NCBI GenBank assembly: GCA_916719935.1
Contig: CAKAPY010000013.1
Location: 1 to 14,791, forward strand
Direction: 5' to 3'
Origin: an uncultured Actinomyces sp.
Lineage (GTDB): Bacteria; Actinomycetota; Actinomycetes; Actinomycetales; Actinomycetaceae
Length of the DNA: 14,791 bases
The notes under the pieces are model-generated. The model did no database searches. It was not told where the DNA came from and saw only the letters and a list, made by a program, of their open reading frames with translations. Both the position numbers and the translations under genes were made by a program. This document shows positions 1-6,998 of the stretch, one piece after another. How positions within the stretch are numbered: the stretch's first letter is position 1; each line of letters opens with the position of its first letter.

Positions 1-171
1 GGCGCGGTCGCAGACATGGTGTTTTTCGATGTACCCGTAACGACGATTGTCGACACCATCGAGGAGCTCGTCCAAACCGGCGCTTCTCGCCAGATTGCAA
101 CGATTATTGACGGAGACCTGCGCTGGGTTGATCCGCGTTTCACCGACATCTTTGAGGGAGACGTGCAATGA
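1..171 (+). CDS. C-terminal end of a probable amidohydrolase-family protein (partial)
   Basis: The frame is open from base 1 and ends at TGA 169-171, giving 56 visible residues; the start lies outside the window. The visible part opens with GAVADMVFFDVP and continues to IIDGDLRWVDPRF. A 'G.xADxVxFD' strand followed some 30 residues later by a 'vi.dG.lrw.D' strand is the usual end of the small beta-sandwich domain in metal-dependent amidohydrolases and cytosine-deaminase-like enzymes. The catalytic barrel is not visible, so substrate and even family are tentative. Its stop overlaps the start of the next gene (ATGA at 168-171), so the two are probably translationally coupled and in one operon. 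Confidence 0.5.
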   Translation, partial: GAVADMVFFDVPVTTIVDTIEELVQTGASRQIATIIDGDLRWVDPRFTDIFEGDVQ

Positions 172-644
172 CTACTCTCACTCCGCTCGCTTCCACGCTC
201 GTCAAGCAACTTGACCTTGCGCCCCATCCCGAGGGCGGCCACTTCCGTCGCACGTGGACCGCACCCACGCATGTGGAAACCTCTCGCGGCCAGCGAGCCA
301 CGGCCTCGGCAATCCTCTTTGTGCTCGATCGCGACGAGGAAGCTGCCTGGCACTTGGTGCACTCTGATGAGCTGTGGATTTGGTCGGGTCCGGGAGCGCT
401 GGAGATTCACTTGGGTGGAAATGGCGAGGCCCCAAGTTCCGAGCCGCAGATCGTGATCTTAGCCTCGCCGGATGCTGGCAATGCAGAACTCTCCCCTTCT
501 GAGCCTTCGAACCCCGTGCAATTCCTTGTCCCCGCCGGTTCGTGGCAGCGTACTTTTGCAAGGGGCCAAGCAGCACTCGCAACATGCATTGTGTCACCCG
601 AGTTCTCTTTCGAAGACTGGAAGCTTGCGGAAACCAATTCCTGA
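168..644 (+). CDS. DUF985 / Cupin_5 family protein
   Basis: 158 residues, the normal size for a single-domain cupin of the DUF985 (Cupin_5) family. Family hallmarks are visible in order: LDLAPHPEGGHFRRTW (15-30), the AILFVLDRDEEAAWHLVHSDELW strand block (48-70) whose His/Asp/Glu residues fall at the cupin pocket, VPAGSWQ (121-127) and the closing VSPEFSFEDW (142-151). The family fold is a small beta barrel. Some members resemble sugar epimerases, but the biochemical role is generally unknown and no reaction is claimed here. It starts inside the stop of the amidohydrolase-like gene (ATGA overlap) and so is likely co-transcribed with it. The preceding GAGGGAG at 154-160 is a good ribosome binding site for ATG 168. 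Confidence 0.88.
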   Translation: MTTLTPLASTLVKQLDLAPHPEGGHFRRTWTAPTHVETSRGQRATASAILFVLDRDEEAAWHLVHSDELWIWSGPGALEIHLGGNGEAPSSEPQIVILASPDAGNAELSPSEPSNPVQFLVPAGSWQRTFARGQAALATCIVSPEFSFEDWKLAETNS

Positions 645-658
645 AGCTTTTCTATGTA

Positions 659-688
659 TCGACAATGGTCATAGCAATGCCGTAGCCT
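659..688 (+). promoter_or_regulatory. possible promoter of the LEA-like gene
   Basis: TCGACA (659-664) and TAGCCT (683-688) are 18 bp apart and could be -35 and -10 elements. They would start transcription about 45 bases before the GTG at 740. A small hairpin (CCAGT/ACTGG, 700-713) follows in the leader. The -10 match is weak, so this is only a candidate. Confidence 0.25.
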
Positions 689-739
689 AAATAAGCAATC
701 CAGTAAGAACTGGAAGTATCACTATTGAAGGAGCCAACC

Positions 740-985
740 GTGGATCTGGAAAACCTGAAGAAGCAGGCCGAAGAAGGCTTTGAAGCTGCAAAGGACAAGG
801 TCGGAGACGTCGTCGAGGCAGTTAAGGACAAGGTCGGAGACGTCGTCGAGGCGGCTAAGGACAAGGCCGGAGACGCTAAGGACAAGGCCGAAGATGTCGT
901 CGAGGCGGCTAAGGACAAGGCCGGAGACGCTAAGGACAAGGCCGGAGACGCCGTCGAGGCGGCTAAGGACGAGCTGGATAAGTGA
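740..985 (+). CDS. LEA-like lysine/aspartate/alanine 11-mer repeat protein
   Basis: I place the start at GTG 740 because GAAGGAG at 727-733 is a strong ribosome binding site seven bases upstream; the in-frame TTG at 725 has none. The product has 81 residues and no signal peptide or membrane helix. After a 17-residue lead (MDLENLKKQAEEGFEAA) it is almost entirely repeats: KDKVGDVVEAV, KDKVGDVVEAA, KDKAGDA, KDKAEDVVEAA, KDKAGDA, KDKAGDAVEAA, then KDELDK. Periods of 11 and 7 with alternating K/D/E and A/V faces are typical of amphipathic, often desiccation-induced helices such as group 3 LEA proteins. There are no Cys, Trp, Tyr or Pro residues. A protective role for membranes or proteins under stress is inference. 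It stands alone, with its own terminator-like palindrome downstream. Confidence 0.8.
   Translation: MDLENLKKQAEEGFEAAKDKVGDVVEAVKDKVGDVVEAAKDKAGDAKDKAEDVVEAAKDKAGDAKDKAGDAVEAAKDELDK
791..964 (+). repeat. tandem 33-bp and 21-bp coding repeats
   Basis: Six tandem DNA units, each beginning AAGGACAAGG, encode the protein repeats. They are 33 bp (791-823), 33 bp (824-856), 21 bp (857-877), 33 bp (878-910), 21 bp (911-931) and 33 bp (932-964). The units are nearly identical at DNA level, including synonymous positions (AAGGACAAGGCCGGAGACGC recurs), which points to recent duplication. All lengths are multiples of three and of the 7 or 11 residue period, so copy number can change without a frameshift. 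Confidence 0.85.
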
Positions 986-1006
986 CCATTAGCATCAAAT
1001 AAATCA

Positions 1007-1034
1007 GAGGGCAGATCCAATTGGATCTGCCCTC
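1007..1034 (+). terminator. perfect 28-bp palindrome, probable terminator
   Basis: GAGGGCAGATCCAA is followed directly by its exact complement TTGGATCTGCCCTC, giving up to 14 pairs around a central AATT. It lies 21 bases after the stop of the LEA-like gene. Only a weak T-containing stretch (GGTTATTAG) follows and an A-rich stretch precedes it, so termination may be modest. A protein-binding palindrome is the alternative. Confidence 0.6.
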
Positions 1035-1140
1035 GGTTATTAGACCCATCATAGCGAGGATCCACGCAGACCATATCTCACATCTAAAGTTTGAGACTAT
1101 CTCTTTCCATTAGCACGTAGTTGCCCTTAGCCTTAGAGCG

Positions 1141-1170
1141 TGGGTGCTTTACCCATGGGTTGACAAGCAC
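1141..1170 (+). promoter_or_regulatory. -35-like TTGACA with overlapping small inverted repeats
   Basis: TTGACA at 1160-1165 is a perfect -35 hexamer 46 bases before the SBP start. No convincing -10 lies at 16-18 bp; the nearest AT-rich stretch is CAATATCTT at 1188-1196. The -35 is embedded in competing inverted repeats: TGGGT/ACCCA (1141-1145 with 1151-1155), the palindrome ACCCATGGGT (1151-1160) and GTGCTT/AAGCAC (1144-1149 with 1165-1170). An operator or RNA switch controlling the amino acid importer is possible but unproved. Confidence 0.35.
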
Positions 1171-1210
1171 TCAAAATTGTTCTGTCCCAATATCTTCATA
1201 GGGAGCACAC

Positions 1211-2092
1211 GTGGTTCGTCCCAAGATCCGTTTCCGTAAGTCCGCACTCGTCGCAATCGCAGCAACTGCCGTCATGGCGCTGGGTGCATGCGCGGGCGGA
1301 ACCACTTCCAGCAGCACAACTTCCGCAACCGCCGATGCTAACGCAACCGGCGAAGCACTCCCCACCGTAACCAAGGGCAAGCTCACCATCGCCACCGGCG
1401 ACCCCGCTTACAGCCCTTGGGTTCTCAACGACAACCCCGAATCCGGTGAAGGCTACGAGGCCGCAGTTGCCTACGCAGTCGCCGAGAAGCTGGGCTTCTC
1501 CAAGGACCAGGTCGTGTGGAAGCGCACAACCTTCGATTCGGCAATCGCACCTGGCGCAAAGGACTGGGACTTCAACATCCAGCAGTTCTCCATTACCGAT
1601 GCTCGCAAGCAAGCAGTGGACTTCTCCAGCCCCTACTACACGACCTCCGAAGCGGTTGTCGCCGTGAAGGGCACCCCCGCTGCCGAGGCCAAGAGCCTCG
1701 AAGACCTGAAGAAGCTGAAGTTCGGCGTTCAGACCGGTACGACTTCTCAGAACTACGTGATGAACAAGCTCAAGCCCAGCACCGATCCGCTGATCTTCAA
1801 CGGTTCTGCTGACGTGGTCCAGGCTCTCAAGGGCGGCCAGGTTGACGCAATCGTCGTGGACCTGCCCACCGCATTCAACGTCATCGCAACCCAGGTTGAG
1901 AACGGCACCGTGGTTGGCCAGTTCACCGCGAACGAGGATGGCAACAACTTCGGTCTGCTGCTTCCTAAGGGAAGCGCTCTGACCCCCGCGGTCACCAAGG
2001 CAGTCGACACGCTGCGCGATAACGGCACCCTGGCCGAACTTCAGAAGAAGTGGCTGGCCGACGCCGCATCCGCTCCGATCTTCGAGCAGTGA
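1211..2092 (+). CDS. polar amino acid ABC transporter substrate-binding lipoprotein
   Basis: 293 residues. The GTG start is preceded by GGGAG at 1201-1205. The N-terminus is a lipoprotein signal: basic KIRFRK, a hydrophobic stretch and lipobox LGAC with lipidated Cys27, followed by a Ser/Thr/Ala-rich tether. The mature part is the two-lobed SBP_bac_3 fold: KLTIATGDPAYSPWV (57-71), GYEAAVAYAVAEKLGF, the hinge-region FNIQQFSITDARKQAVDFSSPYY block, then GVQTGTTSQNYV and IVVDLPTAFNVI in lobe 2. It should capture an amino acid outside the membrane and deliver it to the permease and ATPase encoded next. I cannot tell the ligand from sequence alone; glutamine, glutamate, cystine and basic amino acids are all within the family. 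Confidence 0.92.
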   Translation: MVRPKIRFRKSALVAIAATAVMALGACAGGTTSSSTTSATADANATGEALPTVTKGKLTIATGDPAYSPWVLNDNPESGEGYEAAVAYAVAEKLGFSKDQVVWKRTTFDSAIAPGAKDWDFNIQQFSITDARKQAVDFSSPYYTTSEAVVAVKGTPAAEAKSLEDLKKLKFGVQTGTTSQNYVMNKLKPSTDPLIFNGSADVVQALKGGQVDAIVVDLPTAFNVIATQVENGTVVGQFTANEDGNNFGLLLPKGSALTPAVTKAVDTLRDNGTLAELQKKWLADAASAPIFEQ

Positions 2093-2099
2093 TCTTCTT

Positions 2100-2136
2100 C
2101 TCCGGCTTGGGATTCGTCCCAAGCCGGAGAATTTTC
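2100..2136 (+). terminator. intra-operon hairpin with T tract
   Basis: CTCCGGCTTGGG (2100-2111) pairs perfectly with CCCAAGCCGGAG (2118-2129) around the loop ATTCGT, and AATTTT follows. This is a textbook intrinsic terminator placed 8 bases after the SBP stop and about 50 bases before the permease start. In ABC importer operons such hairpins usually cause partial termination or protect the upstream mRNA, giving more binding protein than membrane components. Confidence 0.88.
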
Positions 2137-2188
2137 ATCCCCCTTGTCCTGATTGCTTCACGCATTCAAAACCCACGCAGAGGACCCC

Positions 2189-3067
2189 GTGCTCACCGAT
2201 TCCCACTCAGCAGACCCCATGGCTGAATTCCCAGTCTCTGAGGTCGAGCGCCAGCGCCGTCGTTACCGGCGCACGCGCACCACTCGCTCACTCTTGATCT
2301 CCGCGATCTCCACTCTGATCATCGCGGCACTCATCGTTGTCATCTTGGCCTCGTCTCCGGGGTGGAAGACAACCCAACAAACCTTCTTCAACTGGGAATA
2401 CGCGAAGAGCTCCTTCCCCGCGGTCCTCTCCGGCATGTGGCTCAACATCCGCATGCTGCTGGTTGCAGCGACTGGCGTGGCGGTCTTTGCAACTCTTCTT
2501 GCTGCCGCACGTACCTTGGGCGGACCGGTATTCTTCCCAATCCGATTCCTTGCTGCCGCATACACGGACATCTTCCGCGGTGTGCCCTTCATTGTGGTCC
2601 TGTACATCATCGGTTTCGGAATTCCCGCTTTGAACCCGTCCAGGCGCATCGATGTCACGCTGCTGGGAACCATCGCCCTGGTCATCACCTACACCTCCTA
2701 CGTTTCCGAGGTGCTCCGTGCTGGCCTCGAGTCCATTCACCCCTCGCAGCGCTACGCAGCGCGTTCTCTGGGCCTGACCCACGGACAGACCATGCGTCAC
2801 ATCATCGTGCCGCAGGCAGTTCGTAAGGTCACCCCCGCTTTGATGAACGACTTCATTTCCATGCAAAAAGACGTGGGCCTGATTTCTGTTCTGGGAGCAA
2901 CTGACGCAATCCGCGCAGCACAGGTTCAGCAGGCAACGACCTACAACTTCACTTCCTACGTGGTCGCGGGCCTCCTCTTCATCGTCTTGTCTTTCCCCTT
3001 CATTCGCCTGTCCGATTGGTACACGGCTCGACTACGTAAGCGCGAGCAGATGGGAGGCACCGTCTGA
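2189..3067 (+). CDS. polar amino acid ABC transporter permease (HisM/GlnP family)
   Basis: I choose GTG 2189 because AGAGGA (2178-2183) lies five bases upstream; an upstream TTG at 2153 and a downstream ATG at 2219 have poorer sites. This gives 292 residues. After a basic cytoplasmic head (20-34) there are about five membrane segments: 35-56, 82-107, 117-144, 156-176 and 253-272. The BPD_transp_1 coupling (EAA) loop is clear: EVLRAGLESIHPSQRYAARS (174-193) leading to LGLTHGQTMRHIIVPQAV. Family members form homodimers or heterodimers; no second permease gene is present, so a homodimer is likely. The stop TGA 3065-3067 shares one base with the ATPase start, indicating coupled translation. Confidence 0.9.
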   Translation: MLTDSHSADPMAEFPVSEVERQRRRYRRTRTTRSLLISAISTLIIAALIVVILASSPGWKTTQQTFFNWEYAKSSFPAVLSGMWLNIRMLLVAATGVAVFATLLAAARTLGGPVFFPIRFLAAAYTDIFRGVPFIVVLYIIGFGIPALNPSRRIDVTLLGTIALVITYTSYVSEVLRAGLESIHPSQRYAARSLGLTHGQTMRHIIVPQAVRKVTPALMNDFISMQKDVGLISVLGATDAIRAAQVQQATTYNFTSYVVAGLLFIVLSFPFIRLSDWYTARLRKREQMGGTV

Positions 3068-3849
3068 TGAGCACGGAAACCACCACCCCCGACGAAAGCT
3101 TGGCAACCTCCGCGGAACACCCCGTCCTTTCTGTTCAGGGCGTCGTTAAGCGCTTTGGTTCCAACATCGTTCTGCGTCGCCTGGACCTTGATGTTCACCG
3201 TCACGAGGTCGTTGTACTCTTGGGTGCCTCAGGCTCGGGAAAGTCGACCCTCCTGCGCTGCGCGAATCTGCTTGAACGCGTCGACGACGGCCAGATTTTC
3301 CTTTCGGGAATGGACATCACCGACCCCAGCATCAACGCCGATAAGGTTCGCGGACAGATCGGTGTCGTGTTCCAGCACTACAACCTGTTCCCACACATGT
3401 CAGTGATCGATAACGTGACGCTGGCTGCACGCAAGGTCCACGGGTGGGCACCGGAACGCGCAACAAAGCGCGGTATGGAATTGCTAGAACGTATTGGTCT
3501 TGCTCAAAAAGCCGAGGAATACCCCGACCGGCTTTCGGGTGGCCAGCAGCAGCGCGTCGCTATTGTTCGTGCACTTGCAACCAATCCCGAGCTTCTTCTG
3601 CTCGATGAAATCACCTCAGCATTGGACCCCATGCTGGTCGGTGAAGTTCTTGACCTCGTCCGCGAAGTTAAGGACTCGGGTTCCACGATTCTTATGGCAA
3701 CCCATGAAATCGGTTTCGCACGCCAAGTAGCAGACCGCGTGGTGTTCTTGGAACGCGGAAAGATCGTTGAACAGGGCACCCCTGAGGAGGTCATTGACAA
3801 TCCGAAGATGCCTCAGACTCAGGAATTCCTGGCTCGCGTCTTCCACTGA
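3067..3849 (+). CDS. polar amino acid ABC transporter ATP-binding protein (GlnQ-like)
   Basis: 260 residues, the usual length for a GlnQ/HisP-type ATPase with about 18 extra N-terminal residues. All motifs are intact: Walker A GASGSGKST (53-61), Q-loop Q103 in FQHYNLFPHMSV, signature LSGGQQQR (156-163), Walker B LLLLDEITSALDP (176-188) with catalytic Glu181, and switch His213 in MATHEIGFA. The Walker B tail reads DEITSALDP rather than the common DEPTSALDP, a mild variant away from the catalytic residues. The start codon overlaps the permease stop by one base (TGATG). It powers uptake of the amino acid bound by the lipoprotein at 1211-2092. Confidence 0.93.
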   Translation: MSTETTTPDESLATSAEHPVLSVQGVVKRFGSNIVLRRLDLDVHRHEVVVLLGASGSGKSTLLRCANLLERVDDGQIFLSGMDITDPSINADKVRGQIGVVFQHYNLFPHMSVIDNVTLAARKVHGWAPERATKRGMELLERIGLAQKAEEYPDRLSGGQQQRVAIVRALATNPELLLLDEITSALDPMLVGEVLDLVREVKDSGSTILMATHEIGFARQVADRVVFLERGKIVEQGTPEEVIDNPKMPQTQEFLARVFH

Positions 3850-3867
3850 GCGCCCAAATAGCTCTGC

Positions 3868-3909
3868 GTCCCTCTTGTGGGCGGTTCCAAAGCCGCTTGC
3901 AAGAGGGAC
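3868..3909. terminator. bidirectional terminator between convergent genes
   Basis: GTCCCTCTTG (3868-3877) pairs with CAAGAGGGAC (3900-3909), with a nested GCGG/CCGC pair inside (3881-3884 with 3893-3896). ATTGTTTG follows on the plus strand. It sits between the convergent importer ATPase and alpha/beta hydrolase genes and can serve both. Confidence 0.75.
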
Positions 3910-3922
3910 ATTGTTTGAGCCC

Positions 3923-4858
3923 TCAGTTTCTCCCGGCCTCGATATCAGCCCAGAACGCAGCAAGAACATCCGCCAACGCAGCCGGATTTTCTAATTGAGC
4001 GCTGTGTTTTGCATCTGAGACCACCTCATAGCGCGCACCTAATAACGCGGCTTCTTCACGATGCATCTGCTCCGGCCAAACTGTGTCCCCCACTCCGTGA
4101 GTAATCAAGACAGGAAGCCCACTTTGACGCAGGGGAAGCGACACATCTGGATAACGAGCCAAAATGAAAGCCGCACCCATGAGCGAGTCCTCGCTGGTGA
4201 CCATCGCGCGCTCGGCAATCAGCTCATCCCTGGGATCACTACTCAGAAATTGGGAAATGTACCACGCAGATAATTTCTTTCCCGTTGCTGAGGATAAAAG
4301 ACGCTGACGCAGGGGTGTCCAACGCATCGATTCAGGCGGCCGAGGGCCTGTAGAAAACAGTGTCACCGAACGGAAAAGTTCCGGTGCAACCACTGCAGCT
4401 TGCCTGGCAATTACACCGCCAAACGAATGTCCCAGCAGGTGAATTGGCCGCACGCTGGCACCCATCGCGCGCGCAACCTCAATCAGGTCGCCGACGAAGT
4501 CAGCCAAGCGATAATTCTCAACGCCTTTGGGAGCCGCAGAATCCGCCTGTCCGCGCTGCGAATAAGCACAGGCGCTGCGACCGCGCTCAGCCAGATACGG
4601 CAAGAAGGGAGTGAAATCTTCCTTGGAGCCCGTAAACCCCGGAACTAAAAGCGCCGGAACAGGCTCGGGCTGCTCACCAGCGTGAGGCACCTCGTGTACC
4701 TCCAACGCGCTCTCCGCCTTGGGAACAATGCCTGCCACGGCCTCGTCAATGAAAGCGGCAGTCAGTACGCCCGCGGACGTGGGGATCCCCACGCAGGTCA
4801 CCTCCTGCGGAAGTTCCCCCACAAATGGTGCCTGAGGGACAACACCGTGAATCTGCAT
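3923..4858 (-). CDS. alpha/beta hydrolase fold protein
   Basis: 311 residues, starting at ATG 4858 with AGGGGG a few bases upstream. The core is a canonical alpha/beta hydrolase: LLVPGFTGSKEDFTPFLPYL (70-89) carries the oxyanion-hole region, the nucleophile elbow is GHSFGG with Ser145, the acid is probably Asp258 in THGVGDTVWP, and His285 in DAKHSAQLENP completes the triad. An extra N-terminal 65 residues precede the fold, and residues 180-225 form the cap. No signal peptide is visible, so it is cytoplasmic. Substrate is unknown; the SxxH/His-loop style resembles small esterases and proline-iminopeptidase-like enzymes. It lies downstream of the ABC exporter genes on the same strand, but a hairpin at 4879-4898 separates them. 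Confidence 0.85.
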   Translation of the reverse strand: MQIHGVVPQAPFVGELPQEVTCVGIPTSAGVLTAAFIDEAVAGIVPKAESALEVHEVPHAGEQPEPVPALLVPGFTGSKEDFTPFLPYLAERGRSACAYSQRGQADSAAPKGVENYRLADFVGDLIEVARAMGASVRPIHLLGHSFGGVIARQAAVVAPELFRSVTLFSTGPRPPESMRWTPLRQRLLSSATGKKLSAWYISQFLSSDPRDELIAERAMVTSEDSLMGAAFILARYPDVSLPLRQSGLPVLITHGVGDTVWPEQMHREEAALLGARYEVVSDAKHSAQLENPAALADVLAAFWADIEAGRN

Positions 4859-4878
4859 TCCAACCCCCTAAAGGTGAA

Positions 4879-4898
4879 GCCGGCGGAAAACCGCCGGC
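4879..4898 (-). terminator. GC-rich hairpin downstream of the ABC exporter genes
   Basis: GCCGGCGG and CCGCCGGC form an 8-bp stem around AAAA, between the exporter stop (4952) and the hydrolase start (4858). No good T run follows on the minus strand, so it may terminate poorly or be a leader structure of the hydrolase mRNA. Confidence 0.5.
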
Positions 4899-4951
4899 CC
4901 CACACTACATCTGCATCCCCTCAACACATTCGCCTCAAGGGAATTACGCGA

Positions 4952-6997
4952 TTACTCGAGCTCAAAAGCACCCGTGTACAGCTGGTAGTACACGCCCTTT
5001 TGAGCAATCAGTTCGTCGTGGCTTCCACGTTCAATAATACGGCCGTGATCCAGAACCATAATGGCGTCGGAATTACGGACCGTGGACAGACGGTGTGCAA
5101 TGACGAAGACAGTACGTCCCTCCATGAGGTTATCCATGCCGTTCTGGACCAGTGATTCTGTACGCGTATCAATCGATGAGGTCGCTTCGTCCAAGATCAT
5201 CGCTGGCGGATCGGCAACAGCTGCACGCGCAATAGACAGCAACTGTGCCTGCCCCTGCGAGAGGTTTGACCCATTGCCACTGAGCTCGGTCTGGTAGCCA
5301 TCGGGAAGACGCTCAATGAAGGAATGAGCATTCGCAAGCTTTGCTGCTGCGATGCATTCCTCATCGGTCGCGTCCAGTCGCCCAAAGCGGATGTTATCCA
5401 TGACGGTGCCGGTAAAGAGCTTCACATCCTGAAGCACGACGCCCAGCGAGCGACGCAGATCAGACTTGTGGATCTTCCTGATGTTGATGCCGTCAAAACG
5501 GATCTTGCCGTCATCGATATCGTAGAAACGATTGATCAGGTTAGTGATAGTCGTCTTGCCGGCGCCCGTTGCACCGACGAAAGCGATCTTCTGCCCAGGC
5601 TCTGCCCACAGCGAGATGTCGTGAAGAATCGTCTTTTTCCCGTCGTAGGAGAAGTCGACGTCTTCCATGACCAGCTCACCGCGTAGACGCGTGTAGGTGA
5701 CCGTTCCGTCGCTGTGCGGATGACGCCATGCCCATACACCCGTGCGTTCTTCAGTGGGATGAACATCGCCATTTTCATCGACCCGCGCGCGGACCAGGGT
5801 CACGTAGCCCTCGTCTTCTTCACTCTCTTGCTCCATCAAGGCAAAGACACGGGAAGCACCCGCAAGACCCAGGGCGATCATCGGGACCTGCATCGAGGCC
5901 TGTCCCAGCGTCTGTGTAAAGTTACGGACCATCCCCAGGAAGGAAACGACGACGCCAACGGTGATTGCGCCCATACCCGCGAAGCCGAAATTCGGAGTCT
6001 GGAGCTCAACCATGATGCCGCCGACCAGGGCAACGGCAACATAAAGGATATTCCCGATATTGCCCAGGGTTGGCATGAGCATGTTGCCGTATTGGTTCGC
6101 ACGTTCTGAATCGTTGAACAGTTGGTGGTTGTAGCTCAGGAAATCATGCTTAACAGCATCTTCGTGATTGAAGACTTTAATGACCTTCTGGCCATCCATC
6201 ATCTCTTCGATGTAGCCCTCTTCTTCAGCCAGCGAGCGCTGCTGCGCAACCATGAACTTCGCTGAACCGCCGCCCATTTTCTTTGTCACACCAAACATCG
6301 CGACAGTCGACGCCGCAACGAGAAGAGTGAGCCACAGCGAGTAACTGAGCATGGTGATTGTCAACGCGAGGATCGTGAGTACGGACTGGATCAGGGTCGG
6401 GATCGATTGGCCAATAAGCTGGCGAATCGCGTCGGTATCGTTCGTGTAGGTCGACATGACCGCACCGTGAGGGTGCGTATCGAAGAACTTCAGCGGAAGC
6501 GTCTCCATGCGATCGAACATGTCATCACGCATCTTCTTGAGCGTGCCCTGAGTGACGATTGCCATCAGACGCGTGTAGATGAAAGCGCACACAATACCCG
6601 AGCCAAAGATAATGCCCATGATCACAACCAGTCGCACTAGCTGCGACATCACGGCCGGGAGTCCCTGGCTCATGCCGGGAATAATCACGGTATCAACGAT
6701 CTGCTGGAGGAAGATCGCGCCAACCGCAGATGCGATACCAGAAATCACAATGCAGATGCCGACAACACTTAAGTGGATCTTATAGTTCGCCCACAGGTAG
6801 GCCATCAGCCTTCCGAAAGGACGCGGCACTCCATCAAGCTTGTTGGGGTCTTTCATTCCCGAGGCCGCGCCTTCTTTTTGTTTTTGGCTTTCCTCGCGTG
6901 CTTTCTCAGCTTGATCCTGCGGAAGCACCTCTACCGATGCGGAAGCGTGAGCGGCAATCTGATCTGCTTGTTCTTCTTCGTAGCGTTCAACCGACAT
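4952..6997 (-). CDS. heterodimeric ABC exporter subunit, catalytically competent half (TMD-NBD)
   Basis: I place the start at ATG 6997 (MSVERYEEEQ), one base after the preceding gene's stop and with AGGTGG upstream. The frame stays open further upstream only inside the neighbour. The 681 residues comprise a charged cytoplasmic head rich in E, K and Q (1-55), six membrane helices (about 73-375), a roughly 50-residue acidic linker insert (388-440) and an ATPase domain. Motifs: Walker A GATGAGKTT (475-483), Q523, signature LSQGQ (579-583), Walker B MILDE (D603, E604), switch His635 in VIAHR. Walker B Glu and switch His are both present, unlike in the partner. LSQGQ is the slightly altered signature expected opposite the partner's degenerate site. 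Substrate unknown: drug, lipid or peptide export are all known for the family. Confidence 0.92.
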   Translation of the reverse strand: MSVERYEEEQADQIAAHASASVEVLPQDQAEKAREESQKQKEGAASGMKDPNKLDGVPRPFGRLMAYLWANYKIHLSVVGICIVISGIASAVGAIFLQQIVDTVIIPGMSQGLPAVMSQLVRLVVIMGIIFGSGIVCAFIYTRLMAIVTQGTLKKMRDDMFDRMETLPLKFFDTHPHGAVMSTYTNDTDAIRQLIGQSIPTLIQSVLTILALTITMLSYSLWLTLLVAASTVAMFGVTKKMGGGSAKFMVAQQRSLAEEEGYIEEMMDGQKVIKVFNHEDAVKHDFLSYNHQLFNDSERANQYGNMLMPTLGNIGNILYVAVALVGGIMVELQTPNFGFAGMGAITVGVVVSFLGMVRNFTQTLGQASMQVPMIALGLAGASRVFALMEQESEEDEGYVTLVRARVDENGDVHPTEERTGVWAWRHPHSDGTVTYTRLRGELVMEDVDFSYDGKKTILHDISLWAEPGQKIAFVGATGAGKTTITNLINRFYDIDDGKIRFDGINIRKIHKSDLRRSLGVVLQDVKLFTGTVMDNIRFGRLDATDEECIAAAKLANAHSFIERLPDGYQTELSGNGSNLSQGQAQLLSIARAAVADPPAMILDEATSSIDTRTESLVQNGMDNLMEGRTVFVIAHRLSTVRNSDAIMVLDHGRIIERGSHDELIAQKGVYYQLYTGAFELE

Positions 6998-6998
6998 T

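Noticed and set aside
791..964. CRISPR array
   Set aside because: The repeats are in-frame coding tandem units with no variable spacers.
652..1074. 140-residue minus-strand open frame with Ser/Ala/Leu repeats
   Set aside because: It is the antisense image of the LEA-like repeat gene; its repeats come from the plus-strand units and it has no ribosome binding site.
1196..2122. 308-residue minus-strand open frame opposite the SBP gene
   Set aside because: It is antisense to a clear lipoprotein SBP and has a Gly/Cys/Val-rich composition typical of shadow frames in GC-rich DNA.
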